Source of the DNA: Mycetocola zhujimingii
GTDB taxonomy: Bacteria; Actinomycetota; Actinomycetes; Actinomycetales; Microbacteriaceae
Direction of reading: 5' to 3'
Length of the DNA stretch: 64,000 nucleotides
NCBI RefSeq assembly: GCF_003065425.1
Contig: NZ_CP026949.1
Location: forward strand, 1,612,001 to 1,676,000
The position numbers were made by a program, and so were the translations under genes. This document shows positions 20,267-26,860 of the stretch, one piece after another; positions within the stretch are counted from its first letter, which is position 1; each line of letters starts with the position of its first letter. The notes below the pieces were generated by a model that worked only from the letters and a program-made list of their open reading frames with translations, was not told the DNA's origin and searched no databases.

Positions 20267-21838
20267 TCAGGAAAATCCGTCGGGCTCCGCAAGGTCCCGC
20301 AACAACCAGCCGGTGTTCGTCTTCATCACGAGGACGAGCACCGGCTGGTTTGTTGTGTCCGGTGCACCACCGACGCGAAACAACACGGCGTTCCCTGTGC
20401 GCTGGATCAGTTCCGTCTGCAGCCCCGCAACGCCGGTCGCGGGCAGGGCACTCAGCGGGGCAGTGTCATTCGACTCGATCGCGTGTACATCGGTGGCCTC
20501 CGCGGCTGATGCGTCCTCATCGACGAGCGCGACACAGTCCACGTTGCCGCTCGCGAGGCACCGCGCACGGACCCCAAGAAGCGCTCGAAGTGCGGCGTCC
20601 GGATCCTCAGCGCCGATGGCCGTGCGCTCGGCGTCGCTGAGTGCAACAGGTGCGTGCGCCGGAGCCGTCGGGGTCGGCTTCGGGGCTGCCGTCGAACCGG
20701 GGAGCATGCTCAACCCGCCCCAGACCGTAGTGATCGCGACCACCGTAGCGACCACGATAAGAGCCGCCCTCCCGCTGAGGGTTCGTCGGAGCCAGCCTCC
20801 AACACCGGCGGTTCTCTCCCTGATCAGCTTCGCCGGCGAGAATCCGTCGGCGAGATCGGCCACCAGATCAAGCCCGCTGCCGGTGAGGAGCCACGACAGC
20901 GAGCCGCCGCCCGCTCGCGCCTCGGGGTGCGCGCTGCGGGGAAACCCCGGACGCGCACCCACGGGGGCCTCCGGCACATCCGCTGCCGTTGTCCCCCGGC
21001 TGAAAGCGACGGGAAGGGGATCCGCCAGGGCGAAGAGCCGCAACTCCAACTGGCTGAAGAACACGGCGTCGGGAGAGTCAGCGACGGTCCGGTCGAACCA
21101 CCGCAGCAGCGACGGCACGGCATCGCCGACAGGGTACCCGCACCTGTCGAGTACGCCGCGGAGGATCTCACCGAAGGCCAGGCGATCCTGTTGCCACAGC
21201 GTCCCGGCTGTCGCCTTGTCGGGTGCGGGGGCGACCCGAACCCCGAGCCGGGTAATGACGGGACGACCGTCCGGTGTGAAGGCGACTGCATCCGTGGTGA
21301 GCGCGCCGTGCGGTATGCCCGCCCCGGTGAGTGCGGCGAGCCCGGCGGCGACCGGTGCGAGGATGGTGACCGCCTCCCCCAGCACGAGCGTCCTGCGTTC
21401 GGTGAGAAGCTCGGCGAGCGTGCGCTGCGTGCGCTCCGCGATGAGGATGACGGAACCTGTGTCATCGGTGGCCACGTCGATGGCGGCGTGAACGTAGGGT
21501 GAGAGCCCGGCCGCTGCTGCGGCGATACCCGACGGGGGCTGGCCCACGAGTCGCGTGAGCTCGATCGCGTCCGGCGTTGGCGGGCCGTCCGGTTCGAAGG
21601 TGCGTGCGGCTGTCTCGGCGGGTACCGCCAGCCACGTCGTCCCCTCAGCGGTGTGCGAGATGACGCGCACAAGGCGATACCCACACAGCACACCATCCTG
21701 GCCGGTCACAATTGCGCCGTGCTCCCGCTCCACATCCGTCGCTCCGAGATCGTGGGAGGGACCGACACCGCGCGCAGCTGCATCGGCGGTGCTGCGCGGT
21801 GTCGCCCATCCTCTGATCAGCGCGGTTCTGCTCGTCAT
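20267..21838 (-). CDS. Membrane-anchored protein-kinase-like protein, probable pseudokinase
   Basis: 523 residues from ATG 21838 (the open frame begins at 21961 but the extra part is Arg/Pro-rich). The N-terminal ~270 residues follow the bacterial Ser/Thr kinase layout with 'GYRLVRVISHTAEGTTWLAV' where the Gly-loop should be, and IPHGALTTDAVAFTPDG at the HRD position, but there is no HRD Asp/Lys-Asn set and no DFG (VITRLGV instead). After a variable linker a single membrane helix (ALIVVATVVAITTVWGGLSM, about residue 370) leads to an extracellular domain of ~120 residues. Its stop is directly adjacent to that of the E2 gene. Likely a sensory or scaffolding pseudokinase. Confidence 0.72.
   Translation of the reverse strand: MTSRTALIRGWATPRSTADAAARGVGPSHDLGATDVEREHGAIVTGQDGVLCGYRLVRVISHTAEGTTWLAVPAETAARTFEPDGPPTPDAIELTRLVGQPPSGIAAAAAGLSPYVHAAIDVATDDTGSVILIAERTQRTLAELLTERRTLVLGEAVTILAPVAAGLAALTGAGIPHGALTTDAVAFTPDGRPVITRLGVRVAPAPDKATAGTLWQQDRLAFGEILRGVLDRCGYPVGDAVPSLLRWFDRTVADSPDAVFFSQLELRLFALADPLPVAFSRGTTAADVPEAPVGARPGFPRSAHPEARAGGGSLSWLLTGSGLDLVADLADGFSPAKLIRERTAGVGGWLRRTLSGRAALIVVATVVAITTVWGGLSMLPGSTAAPKPTPTAPAHAPVALSDAERTAIGAEDPDAALRALLGVRARCLASGNVDCVALVDEDASAAEATDVHAIESNDTAPLSALPATGVAGLQTELIQRTGNAVLFRVGGAPDTTNQPVLVLVMKTNTGWLLRDLAEPDGFS
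20304..20350 (+). terminator. Long hairpin, candidate terminator of the lpd-E2 operon inside the convergent gene
   Basis: A perfect 12-bp inverted repeat, AACCAGCCGGTG (20304-20315) and CACCGGCTGGTT (20339-20350), with a further partial inner pairing TTCGTC/GACGAG, followed by TTGTTG. It lies 38 bases after the E2 stop but inside the last codons of the convergent pseudokinase gene, which leaves no intergenic space for a terminator. Confidence 0.6.
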
Positions 21839-22023
21839 CCGCCGATTCTCCCCGTGTGCCGACCCGCGCGGACCTGGAGCCTTCGAACGGCGGGGCCGGT
21901 CCCCCGGACCCGCGGGTGTGAGGGGTCCGGATGCATCGCGCCGGTGAGAGGCTTCGCCCACCGCGCAAAATCACGATCGACCGGGCACATCGGAGGCTTG
22001 CGGATGCCGGTATCCTTGATCCC

Positions 22024-22734
22024 ATGGCACGCAAAGAAAAGCCAGCTAAGGCTGCGAAGGAACCAGGCCGTTTGAAGCAAATGTGGCAGGTGTTCCAGAT
22101 GACCCGCCGCTACGACAAGACCGCCGTCTGGTGGATCCTCCTCGCGTTCTTCGGGAGCATCGCTGTTTCCGTCGCCCTCGCGATCCTCATCTCGGGCGGC
22201 AGCGTCTTCGGCCTTGTCCTCTGGATCATCGCGGGCGTGCTCGCCGGCATCCTCGCGGCAATGATCGTCCTCGGCCGCAAAGCCGAAAAAGCCGCGTACG
22301 GCCAGATCGCCGGGCAGCCCGGTGCCGTCGGTGCCGTGTTCCGCAGTTCACTCCCCCGCGGATGGCAGGGAAGCGAAATGCCCGTCAACGCGAATGCAAA
22401 AACCCAGGACGCCGTCTACCGCGCCGTCGGACGCGGCGGTGTCATCCTCGTCGGCGAGGGCCCTCGCTCGCGCGTCACCCGCCTCGTCGAAGACGAGAAG
22501 CGCAAGGTGAAGCGCGTGCTTCCCAACGTCCCCGTCACCGTTCTCTACGTCGGACCTGACGCTGATTCGATTCCGCTGCACAAGCTGCCCAAGACTGTCC
22601 GCAAGGTCAAGTCGACGCTGACCAAGCCAGAGGTGCTTGCCATCGTCAACCGCCTGTCGTCGCTGAGCTCGAATGGCCTGCCCATCCCGAAGGGCGTCGA
22701 CCCCTTCAAGGTCAAGCCGCAGCGCGCGCGGTAG
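22024..22734 (+). CDS. DUF4191 family membrane protein
   Basis: 236 residues from ATG 22024. A Lys-rich start (ARKEKPAKAAKEPGRLKQMW) precedes two hydrophobic helices (about residues 37-58 and 62-82: 'AVWWILLAFFGSIAVSVALAIL', 'FGLVLWIIAGVLAGILAAMIV'), then a soluble cytoplasmic domain with 'AVGRGGVILVGEGPRSRV' and 'KVKRVLPNVPVTVLYVG', typical of DUF4191. Function unknown; the family is restricted to actinobacteria and is encoded near lipoate/E2 and glnA genes, as here. Convergent with the RDD gene, with about 20 bases between the stops. Confidence 0.88.
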   Translation: MARKEKPAKAAKEPGRLKQMWQVFQMTRRYDKTAVWWILLAFFGSIAVSVALAILISGGSVFGLVLWIIAGVLAGILAAMIVLGRKAEKAAYGQIAGQPGAVGAVFRSSLPRGWQGSEMPVNANAKTQDAVYRAVGRGGVILVGEGPRSRVTRLVEDEKRKVKRVLPNVPVTVLYVGPDADSIPLHKLPKTVRKVKSTLTKPEVLAIVNRLSSLSSNGLPIPKGVDPFKVKPQRAR

Positions 22735-22754
22735 TCGTTATGCCCGGAACGTCC

Positions 22755-23183
22755 TCAGCCGCGAATGAGGACGGTTCCGGCGACCTTGTCGTGGAATCCG
22801 CGCTGGTCTGAGTCCCAGACCAGGGCGGGGACCACGATCACAAGCAGGGCGGTTCGGACGATCGGCCGCCAAACGCCGGCCCAGCCGCCGGTTACCCGGA
22901 TAAGCCGCAGACCAAACACGCGGTGTCCGATGCTCGCACCGATTGTCGGCAGAAAAACGATCTGGAGAACGGCGAAAACCAGCATGTTCGCCCACGCGTC
23001 CGCGTTGAAGAACATCGCCGAAACAAGCATCGCGATGATCCAGTCGACGGTCAGAGCGCCGAGTCTCCTTCCGAGCCGTGCCACGCTGTGCTGACCGCTC
23101 TCCGGAAGCCCGAGTCGCTCGCCGGGGTATCGGCTGGGAGCGATGTCGCCGGATGGGGCGTTGGGGCGGCTGTCTGCAGGCAT
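22755..23183 (-). CDS. RDD family membrane protein
   Basis: 142 residues. RDD domain: 'RLGRRLGALTVDWIIAML' (Arg and Asp of the family name in the first helix), then a hydrophobic helix, 'IGASIGHRVFGLRLIRVTGG' and a last hydrophobic segment 'PIVRTALLVIVVPALVWD', ending 'RGFHDKVAGTVLIRG' with the conserved D. Three membrane segments in all. Proteins of this family are small membrane proteins of unknown or transport-related role. It starts 137 bp upstream of glnA on the opposite strand, so the shared interval carries both promoters and the GlnR site. Confidence 0.88.
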   Translation of the reverse strand: MPADSRPNAPSGDIAPSRYPGERLGLPESGQHSVARLGRRLGALTVDWIIAMLVSAMFFNADAWANMLVFAVLQIVFLPTIGASIGHRVFGLRLIRVTGGWAGVWRPIVRTALLVIVVPALVWDSDQRGFHDKVAGTVLIRG

Positions 23184-23211
23184 TGTTAAATCCTACGTCG
23201 GCTTCAGACGT

Positions 23212-23249
23212 GTAACATGCCAGAAACATGGGTGTCACTGTCGGGTAAC
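23212..23249 (+). promoter_or_regulatory. GlnR-binding box upstream of glnA
   Basis: Reads GTAAC-N6-GAAAC-N6-GTCAC-N6-GTAAC with every spacer exactly 6 bases (23212-23216, 23223-23227, 23234-23238, 23245-23249). This is the two-site (a-site plus b-site) arrangement described for GlnR in streptomycetes and relatives. It ends 71 bp before the glnA start. GlnR itself is not in the window. Confidence 0.85.
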
Positions 23250-23320
23250 CCCGGCTGCATACCCTTCAAGAGGTTGCACGTTGCATCCTTCTCGGTTCCA
23301 ACCCTTTTGGAGTTCTCCAT

Positions 23321-24745
23321 ATGTTCAGCGATTCTTCCGAGGTGCTCAAGTTCATCAAGGACACGGACGTCAAGTTCGTCGACATCCGTTTCACGGACCT
23401 TCCCGGTGTACAGCAGCACTTCAACATCCCGGCATCGACCGTCGACGAGGAATTCTTCACGGTCGGGCAGCTGTTCGACGGCTCGTCCATCCGGGGATTC
23501 GCAAGCATCCACGAGTCCGACATGCAGCTGATTCCGGATGTGACGACGGCGTACATTGACCCGTTCCGCATCGAGCGCACGCTCATCATCGTCTTCGACA
23601 TCTACAACCCGCGCAACGGCGAGATCTACTCGAAGGACCCCCGCCAGGTCGCGAAGAAGGCTGAGAAGTACCTCGCGTCGACCGGCATCGCTGACACGGC
23701 GTTCTTCGCCCCTGAGGCGGAGTTCTACATCTTCGACGACGTGCGCTACGAAATCAACCAGCACTCGAGCTCGTACTCGGTCGACTCCAGCGAAGGTGCC
23801 TGGAACTCGGGCCGCGAAGAGCCCGGCGGAAACCTCGCCAACAAGACCCCGTACAAGGGCGGCTACTTCCCGGTCAGCCCCGTTGACCAGCACGCTGACC
23901 TCCGCGACGACATCTGCCTCAAGCTCATCGACGCTGGCCTGATCCTCGAGCGCAGCCACCACGAGGTCGGCACTGCCGGCCAGGGTGAGATCAACTACCG
24001 GTTCGACACGATGGTGCACTCGGCCGACGACATCCTCAAGTTCAAGTACATCGTCAAGAACACGGCACAGCAGTGGGGCAAGACCGCCACGTTCATGCCG
24101 AAGCCGCTCTTCGGTGACAACGGATCGGGAATGCACACCCACCAGTCGCTGTGGAACGGCGACACCCCGTTGTTCTACGACGAGGCAGGCTATGGCGGAC
24201 TCTCGGATGTCGCACGCTGGTACATCGGTGGACTGCTCAAGCACGCCCCCGCCGTCCTCGCTTTCACGAACCCGACGGTCAACAGCTACCACCGTCTCGT
24301 CCCCGGCTTCGAAGCACCGGTCAACCTCGTCTACTCGGCAGGAAACCGTTCGGCATCCATTCGTATCCCCATCACGGGAACGAACCCGAAGGCCAAGCGC
24401 ATCGAGTTCCGCGCCCCAGACGCATCAGGTAACCCGTACCTCGCGTTCGCCGCGCAGTTGATGGCAGGCCTCGACGGAATCAAAAACCGCATCGAGCCGC
24501 ACGAGCCGGTCGACAAGGACCTCTACGAACTGCCCCCGGAAGAAGCGAAGAGCATCCCCCAGGTTCCGTCATCGCTCGAGGGTGCCCTTCAGGCGCTCGA
24601 GGCAGACCACGAGTTCCTCCTTCAGGGCAACGTGTTCACGCGTGAACTGATCGAGACCTGGATCGACTTCAAGCGCGAGCACGAGATCAAGCCCCTCGCT
24701 CAGCGTCCGCACCCGTTCGAGTTTGAGCTCTACTACGGCGTGTAA
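23321..24745 (+). CDS. glnA: Glutamine synthetase type I (GlnA1)
   Basis: 474 residues, full length for GSI-beta. Condenses ammonia with glutamate using ATP, as a dodecamer in the cytosol. Landmarks: '[17 protein letters not shown]', the Glu metal ligands in [12 protein letters not shown] and [16 protein letters not shown], '[20 protein letters not shown]', '[19 protein letters not shown]', and the adenylylation site Tyr402 in [10 protein letters not shown]. The latter means it is the target of the GlnE encoded 2 kb downstream. Transcription is likely controlled by GlnR through the box at 23212-23249. A GC-rich hairpin follows the stop. Confidence 0.96.
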   Translation: MFSDSSEVLKFIKDTDVKFVDIRFTDLPGVQQHFNIPASTVDEEFFTVGQLFDGSSIRGFASIHESDMQLIPDVTTAYIDPFRIERTLIIVFDIYNPRNGEIYSKDPRQVAKKAEKYLASTGIADTAFFAPEAEFYIFDDVRYEINQHSSSYSVDSSEGAWNSGREEPGGNLANKTPYKGGYFPVSPVDQHADLRDDICLKLIDAGLILERSHHEVGTAGQGEINYRFDTMVHSADDILKFKYIVKNTAQQWGKTATFMPKPLFGDNGSGMHTHQSLWNGDTPLFYDEAGYGGLSDVARWYIGGLLKHAPAVLAFTNPTVNSYHRLVPGFEAPVNLVYSAGNRSASIRIPITGTNPKAKRIEFRAPDASGNPYLAFAAQLMAGLDGIKNRIEPHEPVDKDLYELPPEEAKSIPQVPSSLEGALQALEADHEFLLQGNVFTRELIETWIDFKREHEIKPLAQRPHPFEFELYYGV

Positions 24746-24757
24746 CCAGGAACGCAT

Positions 24758-24795
24758 GTGCGGGCCGTCCACCTCTCGGGGTGGGCGGCCCGCAC
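24758..24795 (+). terminator. Probable glnA terminator hairpin
   Basis: GTGCGGGCCGTCCACC (24758-24773) pairs with GGTGGGCGGCCCGCAC (24780-24795), leaving a CTCTCG-type loop, 13 bases after the glnA stop. The T-rich tail is weak (CTCGTTAA). Confidence 0.65.
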
Positions 24796-24813
24796 TCGTT
24801 AACCGTCTGGCGC

Positions 24814-24912
24814 CTGCTCGGCCAGAAACGGCGCAAGAATCCGCCACACTCGAGCCCTTCGTGGCCGAGCAACGTTCCGAGGCGCCCGACGCAACCCTTT
24901 CTGGCCGAGTAG
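24814..24912. repeat. Intergenic inverted repeat with an inner partial copy
   Basis: CTGCTCGGCCAGAAACG (24814-24830) is matched in inverse orientation by CTTTCTGGCCGAGTAG (24897-24912), and a third related copy GTGGCCGAGCAACG lies between them (from 24861). The rest of 24796-25038 contains no credible gene. This may be the remnant of a small mobile or repeat element at the edge of the TetR cassette. Confidence 0.4.
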
Positions 24913-25038
24913 CGCACATCGAGAGCGAAACCCGCGGGATGAGGGCGTGCGAGGGTGTGGTCGGGCGCCCATGGGCGCCGGCGTCGTTGAGCGGACGTCT
25001 GTGGATACGAGGTTTACCTGCAGGTCGATGGCAGCAGC

Positions 25039-25635
25039 TTATTTGCCGCAACTCCATCCGCGCAGCAGGAGCTCTAGTGCGCGCACTCCTAGTTGGCGTG
25101 CCTGGGTTGGTCCGATTGTTCCGAGGCGTCCGAGCGCGGCGATGCCGTACAAAGTCCCCCAGATGATCTCGTAAGCCTCTTTCGCTTCGAGTTCGACCCG
25201 ATGCCTTTCGGCCCAGTCGTCCACGAGCTTCGACAGGACGCCGATCGCCGGCCTGGCGGCGGCCAAACGCACGTCAGGAGGAAGGGCGGTGCCGTTCATC
25301 GCTTCGAAGAGGTGCTCGTTCTCAGCGGCGAACCGCAGGTATTCCGCCGCAACCGCGGAAAGGCGCGTGTCGGGGTCCGTGTCGTTGTGCGCCGCGTCCA
25401 AGCGAGCCACCAGTTCGCTGTACCCCTGTCGAACGAGTTCGCCGATCAGGTCGTCCTTGTTGGCGAAATGCTGGTAGACGACAGGTGCGGTGTAGTCCAT
25501 GGCTTCGGCCACCCGACGCATCGTCACACCCGAAGCACCTTCCGCCTTAAGCAGATTCATCGCCGACACCACGATCCGCTCGCGCACGGCAGTCTTCTCG
25601 TGATCTCGCCGCTGTTTGCTCGTCACCTCAGCCAC
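25039..25635 (-). CDS. TetR/AcrR family transcriptional regulator
   Basis: 198 residues. N-terminal helix-turn-helix: 'VRERIVVSAMNLLKAEGASG VTMRRVAEAMDYTAPVVYQHFANKDDLIGEL' (split here for length; residues about 17-65) is textbook TetR. The C-terminal domain (WHG-like: 'YEIIWGTLYGIAALGRLGTIG') binds an unknown ligand. Divergent from a Dabb-domain gene, with two copies of a palindromic operator between them, so it most likely represses itself and that gene. This small cassette separates glnA from glnE, which are normally adjacent. Confidence 0.9.
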   Translation of the reverse strand: MAEVTSKQRRDHEKTAVRERIVVSAMNLLKAEGASGVTMRRVAEAMDYTAPVVYQHFANKDDLIGELVRQGYSELVARLDAAHNDTDPDTRLSAVAAEYLRFAAENEHLFEAMNGTALPPDVRLAAARPAIGVLSKLVDDWAERHRVELEAKEAYEIIWGTLYGIAALGRLGTIGPTQARQLGVRALELLLRGWSCGK

Positions 25636-25691
25636 CTTCCCTCCTCCAGCACCGTATCCGACGCCGTTGATATTAAAGTCACATCATGTAC

Positions 25692-25724
25692 TCTAACAAC
25701 GTTATAGCATCTAACAACGTTAGA
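25692..25724. promoter_or_regulatory. Doubled TetR operator
   Basis: Two copies of TCTAACAACGTTAGA-type sites: TCTAACAACGTTATA (25692-25706) and TCTAACAACGTTAGA (25710-25724; perfect 6+3+6 palindrome), 18 bases apart start to start. They lie between the TetR start and the Dabb gene, just before that gene's ribosome-binding site. Confidence 0.75.
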
Positions 25725-25736
25725 CCGAGAGGCATC

Positions 25737-26141
25737 ATGATCTTTCACATCAACCGAGCGACACTGAAGCCCACGACGACCCCCGAGCAGATCGAGGCCG
25801 CACTGGCCGCCTGGCGCACGATGGGCGAGACCATTCCGTCGGTGAGATCGTACGTCGCGGGCCGCGACCACGGCGGTGACTACGAGTACAGCTGCATCTT
25901 CGTCCTCGACGACCTTGCGGGCTTGTTCGAGTTCCTGACTCACCGGGCGACCTACGCCATGGACGTAATCGGCCTCGAGCTCGTCGAACGTCTAGACATC
26001 TTTGATATCAGCGACGACAACGACCCCGAGCTCGGCACGAAGATCGAGGAACTGCACCGGCGCCGCAATGAGGACAACCCGAGCATCGCGGGCCTCCTCG
26101 CCGAGGTGCCCACGTTCCGCGGCGCTGGCCTCGAGTCCTGA
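25737..26141 (+). CDS. Dabb (stress-responsive alpha/beta-barrel) domain protein
   Basis: 134 residues from ATG 25737, preceded by CGAGAGGC (ribosome-binding site); the frame is open to 25686 but that part contains the operators. The Dabb-like fold starts 'IFHINRATLKPTTTPEQIEAAL' and continues 'IPSVRSYVAGRDHGGDYEYSCIFVLDDLAGLFEFLTHRATYAMD', a dimeric alpha+beta barrel pattern. Homologues are small stress-induced proteins or heme/aromatic-modifying barrels; the substrate is unknown. The C-terminal ~35 residues, charged, are outside the domain. Probably co-transcribed with the membrane protein that follows and repressed by the divergent TetR. Confidence 0.72.
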   Translation: MIFHINRATLKPTTTPEQIEAALAAWRTMGETIPSVRSYVAGRDHGGDYEYSCIFVLDDLAGLFEFLTHRATYAMDVIGLELVERLDIFDISDDNDPELGTKIEELHRRRNEDNPSIAGLLAEVPTFRGAGLES

Positions 26142-26245
26142 CCCGGCCCGCCTCTGGCGGCCCCCGAATCCCGGATCGATCTCGAAGCACGACACCACCT
26201 CGAGGGATCCCCCTCATTGAACACGACAAGAAAGAAGTGAACGAT

Positions 26246-26665
26246 ATGACTGACATACGCGCTCAAGCAGACTTCGGCCAGCGATCCGTCGTAGCCGACC
26301 GGATCGGCCGATCGCTGATGGGTTTCAACGCTCTCCTCACTGTCGGAGCGGTGATCTACGGGGTGACCCAGATGCTCCAGGCCTCACCTGACACTCTGGT
26401 CGTGGAAGCGTGGCGCACATTCGGGTTCCTGGTCTTCCTGTCCTTGAACCTCATGGTCGCCCTCTGGCCACGCAAGATCGCCGGAGCATGGGAACTCATC
26501 CTTCTCCACAAGATCGCCGTCACCGTATTCGCCATGGCCGTCGGAGGCGCGAACGAAGCCGAAGCGACCGCATGGATCGACGGATGGCTCGTCATCACGA
26601 CCATCCTCGCCTACGTCCTCACCCGCGGATGGCTCGCCTGGGAAACTCTCCGCAAGGCGCAGTAG
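26246..26665 (+). CDS. Small four-helix membrane protein of unknown function
   Basis: 139 residues from ATG 26246 (GAAAGAAG just upstream; GTG 26237 is an alternative). Four hydrophobic segments: about residues 24-45 (LMGFNALLTVGAVIYGVTQM), 58-75, 82-100 and 108-128, short loops and no catalytic motif. It resembles small DoxX-like or DUF-type integral membrane proteins, but I cannot assign a family firmly. It is 105 bases after the Dabb gene on the same strand and so likely part of the TetR-controlled operon. Confidence 0.65.
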   Translation: MTDIRAQADFGQRSVVADRIGRSLMGFNALLTVGAVIYGVTQMLQASPDTLVVEAWRTFGFLVFLSLNLMVALWPRKIAGAWELILLHKIAVTVFAMAVGGANEAEATAWIDGWLVITTILAYVLTRGWLAWETLRKAQ

Positions 26666-26715
26666 CCGTCATCGCTAATGCGGAACGTTCACGCGGCAAA
26701 GACCGCCAGACGGCC

Positions 26716-26733
26716 CGTCTGCTTGAGCAGACG
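26716..26733. terminator. Short stem-loop between convergent genes
   Basis: CGTCTGCT-TG-AGCAGACG is a perfect 8-bp inverted repeat 51 bases after the stop of the small membrane protein gene and before the convergent glnE stop at 26861. No T-tract. The rest of 26666-26860 holds nothing I can name. Confidence 0.4.
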
Positions 26734-26860
26734 TGCCGCGCTCAGTCAGCCCCCTGCCGCTCGGCGTCCGCTCAACGGCTTCTTCGATGAGCGTTACGCG
26801 GGCGAGGGAAGCCAGGTGCGGGGTGGGACATCCAGCTATCCCGCGGCGGCCGCGCGAACC

